Below, in pieces: positions 51,201 to 62,747 of a stretch of DNA of 64,000 bases. The notes under the pieces are model-generated. The model made no database searches. It had not been told where the DNA came from and saw only the letters and a program-made list of their open reading frames with translations. Numbering within the stretch: the stretch's first letter is position 1; the number at the start of each line of letters is the position of its first letter. Location: contig OU612068.1 in the NCBI GenBank assembly GCA_914767715.1, positions 32,054,001 to 32,118,000 of the forward strand, given 5' to 3'. Made by a program: the position numbers and the translations under genes. The stretch is from Membranipora membranacea. Taxonomy: Eukaryota > Bryozoa > Gymnolaemata > Cheilostomatida > Membraniporidae.

Positions 51201-52087
51201 TATTTGTGTTCATTTTCATAAATTATGCTCACAATCGTTTCCATATCTGTATAGTTGCATGCACTCATATTGAGTGTTTGATATAATGATATGGTAACAT
51301 ATACAGGTTATAAAATACACAGCAATTTTCCATATGATATTGGAGTGACCTGTTGTAAGAGAAGGTATCAACTTTAAGTCGCATGTTTACCTCGTGTAGC
51401 CATCTCCGGTGAATGGGTGATCAGTGTGTGCTGTTTCATTTGTTACTGCTTCCAATACACGGGTCTAAAATATGATAAAACCAACTTTCGGTTTTATCTG
51501 TGAAATTCAAAGGGCAGACAAATAGGGTGATATGAATCTATGACCTGACCTGACATAGTTTCTTTTGTTCAATCTTTGGTTATTTGGACCACCACTTACA
51601 AACATTCACATCCTTCCACAGATGTCTTGTTATTCATACTTTGAATTTCATGCACAAATATTCATTATAGAGGTCTAGCCAACTAAAAAGAACCAGTTTC
51701 AGTCAACCAATTTATTTTTCTGATGAGCTGAAGGTTACTGGACTGGTGATGCCATGATATTTCGGTTATAAACTGAAAGAATCTGAAGAGAATCTACAGT
51801 CTTGTAGCTGCATAAGATTAATCTACCCATAAAAATCTAGTCTAATACTATCATTACCTTAAACTTTCCGGATGACTAAGATTTCAAAATAGAAGCCTAT
51901 CACAGGCATTTCAAAAATGTCAAAATAAATATTTGTTCGGATGACACCGGTCAGCATTTTAGAGGGCACTATACAACCATTGTAAAAATCTCACCTGTAT
52001 CATGGCTCCGGTCTGGAAGGCGGTAAACACCAACATAAATGCTATCCCAGTAATTATGACATTGTACAAGCTTTTGTCAAAAGCCAT
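45213..52087 (-). CDS. MFSD11: UNC93-like major facilitator MFSD11
   Basis: Thirteen exons join in frame: 52087-51995, 51464-51391, 51098-50991, 50799-50720, 50387-50291, 50124-49951, 48326-48271, 48059-47994, 47438-47313, 46694-46520, 46284-46221, 46002-45931 and 45383-45213. The product is 451 aa, the size of vertebrate MFSD11. Signatures along the chain are the N-terminal NVIITGIAFMLVFTAFQTGA, GYTSLSIIYLVFA, then WTAQGNYLTLNS (about residues 119-135). NSGLFWAIFQSS follows, then TGLELTFFSGVYGTCI, FLLGFGDACFNTQ and a C-terminal FFKVEWKVYQRAS. These are diagnostic of the UNC93 group, with about twelve membrane helices. All introns are GT-AG except intron 5, which uses a GC donor (AAG|GCAAGT at 50291/50290). 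Intron 6 is long because it holds a foldback MITE. The transported substrate is not established for this family. Confidence 0.96.
48972..49470. mobile_element. Foldback MITE (GACAGTTTTC family), full length, in MFSD11 intron 6
   Basis: 499 bp between TA dinucleotides (48970-48971 and 49471-49472). The two arms of about 200 bp are near-perfect inverted repeats: GACAGTTTTCTGAGCTCTG at the left and GAGCTCAGAAAACTGTC at the right. Inner blocks are also mirrored, for example GAGGGTTATCTTGAAAACCG against CGGTTTTCAAGATAACCCTC-type sequence. There is no ORF. Confidence 0.95.
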
Positions 52088-54060
52088 TTTACTTTTCCTC
52101 AGTAACTTAGCTCCAGTCTAGCTATAGAAACAAGAAAACAATTGGGCTTTGGAAATTATGGAGTTGAGAAGCCAAATATTGGTTTGAACTGCATAGGAGA
52201 GAAAATTTGACAAAACCCATGGTGTGTGATGTAGTAGATATTTCAGACTGCAATCAAAATTTGTGATCAAATCATTCCAATATTAGACGTTGTTGCTATG
52301 TACTAGTGACTAGAGGTTTGTAAGTGTCACTGGGTTCTCGTGTTGCTTATAAATGAGTAGGCCTATTGCACAAAACATCTAAGAGGACAGAGTCTGTTTA
52401 CGGTGTTCGTAATGTGAACAATTGTGCAGACTTCAATGTGAAGCTTTATCTCTCAGTATTGATTCGGACATGCTGGCAATACAATGTATATTTGCCATAA
52501 CGTGCCCTTGACCCAACCAGTCAAGCTAATCATACTGATATAAATCGACCTATGACAGCTGTACACACTAGTAGACCTATGGGAATGTGCAGTGAAATGA
52601 ACCAAAGCTAATCTGGACGTAACTTATGCTAGGCCTTCAAACTTTATATGTTCATATTCAACCCCAGACCAAAGCAGTTCAGCAGAAGTACTAATCAGAT
52701 TAGAAAAAAGAAGTGAGAGACGAATACTGAGGTAAATATGATGCCTCTGAGGAGTCTGTGATCTTGTGCTACAAATTTTTAATGGCCATATGTCACACAT
52801 CTCTGTAAAAGGGCCACAAATACTGATGTGGGAGTGCTAACTTGCCGTCCATTTCACCCTTTATCAATCCGGAAGTGTGACTGTCACGAACCCATTTGAA
52901 TGACTACTTGGCAACCGTTGGTCGCCAAATACCCACCCGGATGGCCATTCGGCAGCTGTTGGTTGCAAAATACCCATATGGAGGCCTTTGGAGCAGTATT
53001 ATTTGGTGCAACAAACCCTTCTGGATGGGCTTGGAGCAGTAATATTCTGCTGTAATATAGTCATAAGGATAGGCTTGGAGCAATATAATATTTGCACTAA
53101 CCACCCTATCTGGATGGGTTTGTGGCCAATGATATGAGTGTCTACAACCCATCCTCCTCCGTAAAATTTGTGTCCAGATGCGTTTTGCGCAATCCAATGC
53201 CTATTTGGCATCGGGCGGTTGTCCGGGTGCCAGATGGGCAATTACCAAACAGATGTGCATCTGGATCCATGGGTTCTTCTTAGCGTAGTATAGGATGAGA
53301 CGCGACACTAATCCCGAATCTGCTGACTGAGAGTATGAGACAGTTATTTCTTTCAAAACAAGGCTTTCCACAGTGACTACAAAGTATTAATCTTCGGAAC
53401 TCTGTGTGTAGAGGTCTACCACAGTCTACATCTGCTCTCTTAGTCTCACAATCAACTCTAGTACTCAGTACATCTACTAGCAAGCAATGAACCATAGTTT
53501 GGTAAAGTTGAGTCAAATTGGGGGACTAGCCAATGTGATAGAAAGCCAATGCCAGGTCATTTGATACTTTCCTGAGAATACCAACCAATCAGAGCCAACA
53601 CATTGGCTACTGGGGCCCACCATAGAATACATTTATGAATGCTAGCAGAAAACTATAATAATGTCAAAAATATACTTCTTGGTGAATACCCTGATCACAT
53701 GACTTAGCTTGTACTTTGTAGCACACCACTAAATCTGTTGATTTTATAATTTTGTTTTTTTAGTTTTTTATAGAACCTAAGCTAGGCAATGTGACTCAGC
53801 CTTCAATCATTGATCTAAGATGGTAATAGATGGATAATTCCTATCCATCTTCTTAAGTAATTAGGGAACATGGCTAGGGTCATACTTCCGGGCTGGGACT
53901 GTTTGTGATTGGTCAGTTTGCTAAGCTATTTTGTAGCCTTGTGTTCTTATAGACTCTTGCTTTTATTAAGGCTTTCTTAGAGTCTCCTCTCTAAGCTTTC
54001 ATCTCCACAACCTATTTTGTTGCCCTTGACGTCACATCGCTGGGGGTCCTCTTTACCAAC
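52088..54060. other. Divergent intergenic region between MFSD11 (-) and the ADP/ATP carrier (+)
   Basis: This holds the upstream regions of two head-to-head genes about 2 kb apart. It contains an imperfect tandem repeat array at 52925-53260. No further gene was recognised. Confidence 0.5.
52925..53260. repeat. Imperfect tandem repeats of roughly 50-56 bp
   Basis: Degenerate units share CTGGATGGGCTTGGAGCAGTA and related forms (GGATAGGCTTGGAGCAATA, TCTGGATGGGTTTGTGGCCA). The unit length and number are approximate because indels are frequent. Two overlapping minus-strand frames across it reflect the repeat, not a gene. Confidence 0.6.
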
Positions 54061-54126
54061 AGCAGCCGGCAAGAGCAGTGTGGTGATCCGACGTGTTTTG
54101 TTTCAGCAGTCATAAACCAAAATCAG
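54061..54126 (+). other. Likely 5' non-coding exon of the ADP/ATP carrier gene
   Basis: A strong donor AATCAG|GTAAGT at 54126/54127 ends a block with no ATG in a useful frame. The next acceptor, TTTTTCAG at 55325-55332, lies five bases upstream of the carrier ATG. This is the common layout of a leader exon split from the coding exons by a first intron (about 1.2 kb). The 5' limit of the exon is a guess. Confidence 0.5.
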
Positions 54127-55337
54127 GTAAGTTGGAGCTGTTGTCATCAAGTTGGTGATTTTCCTTTAAGTAGTTAAATATGTAGTACGTAAGTAAAATG
54201 TATGAATATAAAATATCAGTCAACAGATGAAATAAGTAGGTAGATAGATCACAGTCAGCCGAATTTTTTTGATTGACCAGCACTGAAGTGAATGAATGAA
54301 ATGTGAATTGAAACCTATATTAATCTATCTCTCCAAAGCTCAGCTGTTTGAAATCAATGGTTTATCAAAATTTCTTCCTTATGTCCGTCTAAAATTCAAT
54401 TATTCTGTAGCACGGTCATTTAACAAGACGCCCCCGGCACAGCTTCCCGGTATATATTGTAACTTGTTCCTACTTACTTCCAGTCCCTATTTGTAGCTGG
54501 CTATAGCTGTACTTACTTATATGTAAGGTGTGAGTTATCATAGTACTAACAAGGGCTAAGTAACTGCGGATGATAGATACGATAGATTGGTTAAGCTAAA
54601 TGTATTGACAGTACTGAGTATTGTTACTTGTATCTATCTTATCAAGTCTGGAACTTCAAGTTTAGGCCAATACATTGTCCTTGTTTCGTAAACGTTACGT
54701 AAACTTGACATGCAGTTCAAGGGGCTCATATTGTCTCTATCTATCAGTCTCTATAGGGCCAGGAAATGTAAAGGAGTCCAACCATTAAAAATGAAGCGCT
54801 CTATTTTAACATAGTACAATGATAATTTTTCTACAGTCGTTCATACATACCCACCATATCTATTATGGCTGACCGACTGCTACTTTCAGCTCACTATATA
54901 TATAGAGAACTGGTTAACCTATATGCAGCGTATTATTAACTGCCACAGAAAATGATGTGAATTTCACAAAATGCTCTTTAGAACTCAGCAGGCATTAGGT
55001 GCGACAGCATTAGGTCTATCATATATGGCTATGCATGAAGCAGTTGAATGTCTTTTTAACAAAAAATAGATAATTTAGACAGATTCTTATCAGTCCTCTT
55101 ATTTAGTTAAAGCAACCTGGTACACTATCCTAGGCAAACCTGTCCTTGTTATTCAAAATCAAATGATTATGTAAGCTGGTGTTATCTGGGGTAATAATTG
55201 CGATTTTGTTTGAGATTAACTTGTTGGAATTGGTGTGGTCGAGGGTAATTGAAGATTGACCGCCATTTGTATTTTCATATTTTTATGGGGACATGCCGCT
55301 GAAGCATAATGTATTGATATATTCTTTTTCAGACAAA

Positions 55338-56393
55338 ATGGGTAAAGAAAAGCAACAGTTGAGTTTTGGTGAGAACTTCATGCTCAGTGGAGCAGCTGCT
55401 ATCATCTCAAAGACAGCTTCCGCACCCATCGAGAGAGTGAAGCTTCTTGTACAGAACCAAGATGAGATGATCAAACAGGGACGTCTGGAGACACCATACA
55501 AAGGAGTTGTCGACTGCACTCTCAGAACATTCAGATCAGAAGGTGTGTGTTGTCGGCTACTTGCAAGCGTTAATTTTATTTTCTTCCAACAATTTAGTTG
55601 TATTATACACCCAGAATCTGTTCATGTGGAAATAAACAAAATATATAACTTTGAATTTTACATTGTCTTTTTGGTTTCAGGTGTCTTACCTTTCTGGAGA
55701 GGTAACTTGGCCAACTGTATCAGATATTTCCCAACACAGGCCTTGAACTTCGCTTTCAAAGATACCATCAAAAAAGCATTCAACCCACAGAAGACCGACT
55801 CATACGGTGCCAAGTTCGCTAAGAACATCGCGTCCGGAGGTGCTGCTGGTGCCATGTCATTGTGCTTCGTCTATTCCCTCGATTATGCTCGTACTCGTCT
55901 TGCTAATGATGCCAAGTCTTCCGGTAAGGGAGGTGGTGAGCGTCAGTTCAATGGTCTGGTCGATGTCTACAGGAAGACCCTGAAGTCTGATGGTTTCGTC
56001 GGTCTGTACAGAGGCTTTGTCATCTCTTGTGTCGGTATTGTTGTCTACAGAGGTTTCTACTTCGGTCTGTACGATACATTGAAACCAATGCTGCTCGGCG
56101 ATGACTCTGGTCTGCTCCTCAGCTTCGCTCTTGGATGGGTTGTAACCGTCTCATCTGGTCTGCTCTCATATCCTATTGATACCATCAGAAGAAGGATGAT
56201 GATGACATCTGGACAGGCTGTCAAATACAAAGGATCTATCGATTGCGGTAGAATTATCATCCAGACCGAGGGATTCATGTCTCTGATGAAGGGAGCTGGA
56301 GCCAACGTCTTGAGAGGAGTAGCTGGTGCTGGTGTATTAGCTGGTTTCGACAAATTCCAGTCCCTTTACATCCAATGGCGTCTGGGAGCCTAA
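55338..56393 (+). CDS. Mitochondrial ADP/ATP carrier (adenine nucleotide translocase)
   Basis: Two coding exons, 55338-55542 and 55681-56393, are joined across a 138-bp GT-AG intron in phase 1. They give 305 aa, the usual length. It exchanges cytosolic ADP for matrix ATP across the inner mitochondrial membrane. The three mitochondrial-carrier repeats each show the Px[DE]xx[KR]-type motif: PIERVK (30-35), SLDYAR and YPIDTIR. The diagnostic RRRMMM hexapeptide is at 238-243, and [18 protein letters not shown] marks the first helix. Unspliced reading would stay open through the intron, adding spurious residues after FRSEG, but the donor and acceptor and the family alignment support removal. The coding part is clearly richer in G and C, especially at third positions, than the surrounding DNA. 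This fits a highly expressed gene. Confidence 0.98.
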   Translation: MGKEKQQLSFGENFMLSGAAAIISKTASAPIERVKLLVQNQDEMIKQGRLETPYKGVVDCTLRTFRSEGVCCRLLASVNFIFFQQFSCIIHPESVHVEINKIYNFEFYIVFLVSGVLPFWRGNLANCIRYFPTQALNFAFKDTIKKAFNPQKTDSYGAKFAKNIASGGAAGAMSLCFVYSLDYARTRLANDAKSSGKGGGERQFNGLVDVYRKTLKSDGFVGLYRGFVISCVGIVVYRGFYFGLYDTLKPMLLGDDSGLLLSFALGWVVTVSSGLLSYPIDTIRRRMMMTSGQAVKYKGSIDCGRIIIQTEGFMSLMKGAGANVLRGVAGAGVLAGFDKFQSLYIQWRLGA

Positions 56394-56749
56394 TTTCAAA
56401 CCACAACTTAAAAATAGACACCATACTCTCAATTTTCTAGGCAATTCAACTCAATTATTCAGTACATATTGACGACCCTGTACACTTGCTATACTAGGCA
56501 GCAAAGCCCAAACAAAGCTAACACTCATAAAACAGAACATATCTATTTATTTTTGTGTTGGTCGAGAGACATTCTGTGTGCATTTTTGTGACAGACCTGG
56601 ATGTATGTAGAGTTAAAAGGAGTGATAGAATTTTGCACATTCGATGTTGTACGTTTGAACGTTTTTATGCAAACCGTCTATGTGGGCTTCTATATTTTGC
56701 CATGTTTGCATTGAATGTGGGACACAAGGACTTAAAAACGAAAAATATT

Positions 56750-56755
56750 AATAAA
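56750..56755 (+). terminator. Polyadenylation signal AATAAA of the ADP/ATP carrier gene
   Basis: AATAAA lies 357 bases after the stop codon, in an A-rich context with no other canonical signal seen between. It is the likely 3' processing signal. Confidence 0.6.
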
Positions 56756-56759
56756 AAAC

Positions 56760-58036
56760 ACAATACGAATTGATATCCTTCCTCAGTTTCTACTTCAAAC
56801 CAGTAATAAGACAAGTAACTGATAGTTAACCAAGTGCTGTAGTTGGTTCTTAGGCCAACTCGAGTGTTGATGAGGAGAAAGGGTCATTGGGATGACCACC
56901 AAATTCGATATTTTCGTCTTAGTGCCATTCTGGTTCTTTTCCATGATGAAAACTAGCCTTGATCAGGGAGTTGATTACATGACTACTCCAGTCTTGGATA
57001 TTAAATTTCTACTGTTTTAAGAGTCATCTTCCCATTTTATGAGGGAAGACAACTTTTGTAATATTGGCTGAGCAAGAAAATAGATCCAATGCATAATTAT
57101 GTTGAAGCTATTATATTTGCTATTTTCATCTACTGACACTAAAAAGTCCCATGTGTGACACGCATCAATCAGTACATCACTGAAGTGTCAATGTTTGATT
57201 AGAGGTTTTGCACTTGCTTTCATATTTTGTGCCCTATTTGAGCTAGCTTCGATAACGGCATATGAGCTCTAGCTGCTGGTCACTCTTGATCCCTCCACAT
57301 TAACAAACTTTCTTCCCTGGGCTCAAAAGCTATAGGTGAAGAGAGTGATATGGTTCTGATACCTATTTTCCATTATTGCAGTTTCTAGTTGGAACATGAT
57401 CCTGATTATCAAAGAGGTGTCATGGAACAAGTTTTTAGTACATGCTCTGGTATTTGTGCTCTGCACCTGGCATTGATGCTCAATGGTACTTTTCTGTATC
57501 CCTTCATACTAATTCGCCTAGAGAAACATTTAATGCTGTTGGTACCCATAAAATAACAACCAATAACAATGTGAAGGGTGGCGTATTCAAGATTATTCAG
57601 AGTCTTGACCCCGTTTTATTCCCCCCTCCCACCTACAAGTATGTGGCTCTTCATCATCAATCTGAAGTCTACCTCAGCTCTAATCTGTAATGGCAGGGTT
57701 TGATAGGTATTGTAATACTGGTTAAGAAAGGCCTCCTCACGTTTTGTATCTTTTTTCATATTCATTTGAGAAGAATTCCTATTTCAGATCGTGAGGAAAC
57801 ACCTCAACTGTGAAGCTCATTGTAGCTTCTAATTGATAAACACAAAATGTGAATTGGCTTGTTCATCAACACAATAACAAAGTCGATTTTATTGCGTATG
57901 AAAACATAAGTATATCTGAGAGAGACAAAAAACCAATGTTATCAATCGGTCAGCCCACAACATTGCATCAAATAATCAATACTCGTCTCAAATAATGTCA
58001 TAATGCTAGCATATATTCACAAAGGGCTGCCGATAT
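56760..58036. other. Intergenic stretch, nothing firmly recognised
   Basis: The frame at 57442-57690 (82 codons) has no family signature and no supporting splice sites that could be confirmed. The rest is AT-rich. The promoter of the next plus-strand gene should lie at its right end. Confidence 0.4.
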
Positions 58037-61000
58037 GTGATAATTTATAATAAACCTCTTCCAATCACAAATAAACAGCCATATGTGATGGAGGTTTATA
58101 TCTGCGATGGATTGGCTAATTTCAGTGCAGAATCTCCGGAGAGGACAGCGTCTATTCCAGATACTAGTCTCTCAACAGCAGACAGTCAATCTGGTCCATC
58201 TGAAATTCCTCCCACCAGGTAATAGAGACTTAATTGTGACCTTGAACATTTCAATTGAATTCATTATGAATCGCAGTTTGAAGCTGCCCTCTCTTCAGGG
58301 CCATCATACAATTTAAAATGTGATCAACTTAATCGGAAAAACATTATAACAAACTTTTATGTGAGATAAACAGGTAAAAATCCTAACACTTTGGATACAA
58401 TTTATTTTAGCACACTAAATTCTGATTTGGTGTCATGGAATAAAGAAACTGTTCTGGGAGAAGATGAAGTTGGCGTGATGAAGGAGCTCATACCAGCTAA
58501 AGCATGGCCAGGAGATAAAATAAACACTGAGAAGGAACCTACCACAGGGCTGAACATAGACTATAACAATAATAAACAGCTATACTATATATTACAAAGT
58601 GCGAGACAGATACTAAGTACTGAGGATAGCCCAATAGAGCATAGACCATGGACCAGCCGACATCGTAGACCACTATCTCCTGTAAAACTACCACACCAAG
58701 TGAGTAACTGTGCTGAAATATTCAATTAGCCTGTCGATCCGATCCATTTGATGCCCATTACCCCTTTATAAGTCAATGAATGGAAATTACTACATATATT
58801 TTATATTTCCCCTGATCTCCACTCAGTTCAAGCTTACATATCTGTAATACTATTAATGTACATATTCTTTGAGAAAAATATGATGGTAACTATTGGCACA
58901 ATTCTATTCCATAATGAAGTTATGAGTTTGAGCCAGTTTTTCAGTCACCAACAGAAGCAATCAGAATATATATTTATATAAATGTGTACATTATTTCAGC
59001 CAAAGCTATTAAGCAATCCTAAGGCATTAGCAGTGCCAACAGAAAATTCATCACCCATGTCACCATTCAAGTCAGATAAACTACCTACAAGAACTCAAAC
59101 ATTGAGAGAAGGAAGACAACAACAAAGGCCGAAAACTGTAAGCTTTACTAAGTTGTAGTGGCGTGCTCTCCTTAAAGGGCAACCAAGGTTTCGCAGCGAT
59201 GCATTAATGGGTAGTAAATTATGTGCTTGACAGTATCAGCTTTGTGCATTACGCGACGCAAAACTCAAAGTAGTTGCTTACTCTAAGCTGGGTAACACCT
59301 CAATTTAGGGGAGGTTCCAAGACATTGCTGTTATGATGATAGAGTACAGGCTAAATAATAACATGAACAGGAAACTGCTCTGTGGTATTCTATTTTAGCT
59401 GAGTTTGAGTACCTGATGGATGAAATGTTTCCCAATAACTCTGGCTGAATAATCATCCGAAATAGATTTGGTCTTTTCCCTATTTCCCTATATGCAGAAG
59501 GTGCAATCTGCTATCAATCAATGAGAACATGTTTGAAACCTTGGTTGCCCTTTAAAGATAATCTCACTTTGTCGTAAACCTGAAGAGCTTATTTAGAACA
59601 AATTTTCACTTCAAGTGACAAAAAATTTTGGCTGAAGCTTTGGCAGTAACTGTTTTAACATTCGTTTCCATGGTAGGATTGAATTCTTATGCTACCACTA
59701 CTCAAGAGGGCTATTTTATTGAATTCCTACTGAATTATTCATATATCCAATTTTAACGAACAAGTGCGTTTCTTGGGTGAATGATCTAGCTTTTGAATTG
59801 CAGATGCAAAAAAATAAATAATACAGTTCTTTTCAGTTCATTGAGTATTGTCATTATCTTGCAACCAATTCAGCATTCATTTTCTGTTAACAACACCGAG
59901 GACATAAAGGACCATATCACATGTTCACACTGGTGTTGTTTTATTAATCAGCTTCACGTAAGCTAAGGGAAATGATAAATTGTGACAAAATAACAGAATG
60001 TACAAGTTTCCCTTACTTGCCTGTAGATAACAAAAAGTCAAAAGAAACAGATCAGGGTAATGAACTACTGTAAAATTTTCTTCAATTTGCTATTGCTGTT
60101 GTCAAGCTTTATCCATACAAATTACTTTCTTTTTTGCGCAACCATTATTGTGGTGTAACATTTTTGCCCGGCCCTGTTCCTGTCCTATCTACTACCATGG
60201 ACGGCATGACAGCAAGCTTTCCTTCAAAAGACGCTGGCATTCTTATATATAGTTCAATTAACTCACTTAGATTTCATATTGTTTTAGAAAGAGTCTAAAA
60301 TTATCATATTTGAGGAATCATTAAAAATATTCTTCAAAATCAAATGTAACAGTTGAACATATTATGAATTCTGAATGATTGTATTCTAGCATTTGTTGTT
60401 GTATATTTAGACTACATGTGCATCCCTACCTTCAAGAGCGCAGAGAAATAAAGACCACAGGGAGGCATATAACAGAAGGTCAGAGGCGATGATTCCATAC
60501 AAGATGCACAAATACAAACCACCGGATGTAAATAAAGTAAAACGGGAGTACTGGCAACCATGGAATGAAAGAGGAAAGATCAAAAAGAAAGACTACAGTT
60601 ACCTAGGTAAAGATTCATCAATGTTATAGACAGTTTTCTGAGCTCTTATTTATGCCTCCATTCGGAGTTGTCCTCTCTCCAGTTTGGTACTTTTAACCCA
60701 CGCCGCATAGGAAAAACGTGCTGAAAAGAGGGTTATCTTGAAAACCGCTTATAATAGGATAAAAATTATTTTTGATTCAGATTCTGCACCATTGAAAACC
60801 CTGGGAGACAGGGTTTCCAAATCACTGGAGGCTTGAATGTTGATACATCTTAATTTTAGTGACGAAACTCATGAAAGATTCTGCCAAATTGTCCGCAAAA
60901 CCGGCGGAAAATGCTATAATTGACTATCCAAATACTAAAATTGTTTTCCAAACTATGTCCGTATGAGTTTTCAATGTTGCAGATTCTGAATCAAAAATAA

Positions 61001-62558
61001 TTTTTTTCCTACTTTAAGCGGTTTTCAAGATAATCCTCTTTTCAGCACATTTTTCCTATGCGGCGTGTGTTAAAAGTACCAAACTGGAGAGAGGACAACT
61101 CCAAATTAAGGCACCGCATTAAACAACAATACAAAAAATTTAGTGAATGTGGTCAATTATTGGTAAACCTCATCACAGAGTTAGGAGTTATAAGCCTTGT
61201 AAATATGGTGAAATAACTCCGGTTATAGTCACAGAATTTGGCCATTTGAGGAGAGCAAGTGTAACAGACAAATCTATATAAAATGACCATATACAGTGCA
61301 GTTCACTTAATTCAAACCTCTGGGGACCACATAAATTTGTTCTAATTAACCAAAGTTTTAATTAAGTGTCATTAGAATGCATTGAAATCTTGCTGAAGGG
61401 ACCAATTTTCCTTGTCTGAATTAACAGGAGTTTTGAATTATAAAGTTTGAATTTACCAGCTTACACTGTAAATGACTTCTTACGTGAAATGTTAATTTAT
61501 TTTTCTCATCTCAGAGATTCACTACGATGATTATAAACCAGTGAGTGATGATATAAAACTGAGACCACTGAGATTTACACACAATCACAGACACGGTTAT
61601 CATTGGGAAGTCAGGTGGGTGAGATGTTCGCAAAAGATCTAATACATTTATTGATTGTGACCCGGTCAAACTTCATATCACCAAACAGCATATGAAATGT
61701 AAAATATCTGCTTTAGGTACTGTCTCTTGATTGACTGTTATATAAATTTGGAGGACAAATCCTAAATAGACAGTTTTCTGAGCTCTTATTTATGCCTCAA
61801 TTCGGAGTTGTCCTCTCTCCAGTTTTGTACTTTTAACCCACGCCACATATGAAAAACCTGCTGAAAGAGGGTTATCTTGAAAACCGCTTATGTAAGGATA
61901 AAAATGATTTTTGAGTCTGCACCATTGAAAACCCTGTGCGACAGGGTTTCCAAATCATTGGAGGCTTGAATGTTAATAAATCTTAATTTTAGTGACGAAA
62001 ATCATAAAAATTCTGCCAAATTGTCCGCAAAACAGGCAGAAAATGCTATAATTGACTATCCAAACACCAAAATTATTTCCCAAACTATGTCCATATGAGT
62101 TTTCAATGTTGCAGATTCTGTATGAAAAATCATTTTTATCTTATCATAAGCGGTTTTCAATATAACCCTCTTTTCAGCACGTTTTTCCTATGCGGCGTGG
62201 GTTAAAAGTACCAAACTGGAGAGAGGACAACTCCGAATTGAGGCCTAAATCAGAGCTCAGAAAACTGTCTATTAGTGATTGTGTATACCTGATTTCCCCT
62301 CCTGCAGACTGAAGGGTTCAGCATGATAATAATATGCTCAATGATCTAAACTCATAATAAGCAGAAGTTCAGTGCATTTATTTTACCAGTGCCCGTCTTT
62401 AATTCAAATATGAAGTCGGTGTCTTATCTTGCAGACATGAAATTGACATCGAGAAGGCAGAAGATGAAGTAGATAAGGAAGAGAGAATCTTTGAAAATGA
62501 ATACAAGATATTTCAGCTTAATGCAATGTTGGACAGGAAGCTGAAATTAAAGTCGTAA
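58037..62558 (+). CDS. Six-exon gene of unknown function with a charged, coiled-coil-like C-terminus
   Basis: Exons 58037-58218, 58411-58699, 59000-59137, 60411-60606, 61515-61614 and 62435-62558 join in frame with GT-AG introns. They give 342 aa. I do not recognise the family. The N-terminal half is Ser/Thr/Pro-rich and probably disordered (SPERTASIPDTSLSTADSQ; RRPLSPVKLPHQ). The second half is compact and basic-aromatic: HREAYNRRSEAMIPYKMHKY, VKREYWQPWNERGKIKKKDY, LRPLRFTHNHRHGYHWEV. It ends in an acidic then basic helix (DIEKAEDEVDKEERIFENEY...LDRKLKLKS), a short coiled coil. No signal peptide or membrane segment is seen, suggesting an intracellular structural or cytoskeletal protein. The ATG at 58037 was chosen as the first in the open frame; the one at 58088 is an alternative and an upstream exon is possible. 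Introns 3, 4 and 5 each hold a MITE. Confidence 0.72.
59172..59555. mobile_element. TTAA-flanked MITE, copy 2
   Basis: 384 bp including TTAA at each border (59172-59175, 59552-59555). The ends AAGGGCAACCAAGGTTTC and GAAACCTTGGTTGCCCTT are perfect inverted repeats. It is highly similar along its length to the copy at 266-649. It lies in intron 3 of the unknown plus-strand gene. Confidence 0.9.
60629..61113. mobile_element. Foldback MITE (GACAGTTTTC family) in intron 4 of the unknown gene
   Basis: The left end is GACAGTTTTCTGAGCTCTTA after TA (60627-60628). The right arm is recognisable to about 61113 (AGAGAGGACAACTCCAAATT) but lacks the last ~35 bases of the terminus. The arms are otherwise mirror images. 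Confidence 0.9.
61769..62269. mobile_element. Foldback MITE (GACAGTTTTC family), full length, in intron 5 of the unknown gene
   Basis: 501 bp between TA dinucleotides (61767-61768 and 62270-62271), with intact GACAGTTTTCTGAGCTC and GAGCTCAGAAAACTGTC ends. This is the best-preserved copy together with the one at 48972. Confidence 0.95.
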
Positions 62559-62747
62559 GATCTCCATTGATAATTGAAATGTATTAATTGAATAACACCT
62601 CCTCAATCACAGAACTCACTTATGAAATTAGTTATGGCATAAAACAATTGAGATTGCACTCAAAACTTTGTAGCAATAACAGATCTCACCACAATGTTAA
62701 GTGTTACTTTTTCACTCAAACCTGACACACCAAGCCTTCACATAGTA

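Noticed and set aside
52904-53241. Overlapping minus frames as a secreted repeat protein
   Set aside because: They arise from degenerate 50-56-bp tandem repeats between two divergent genes. There is no signal peptide or stable frame.
57442-57690. 82-codon plus frame as an upstream exon of the unknown gene
   Set aside because: No donor keeping phase with 58037 could be identified, and the peptide has no signature.
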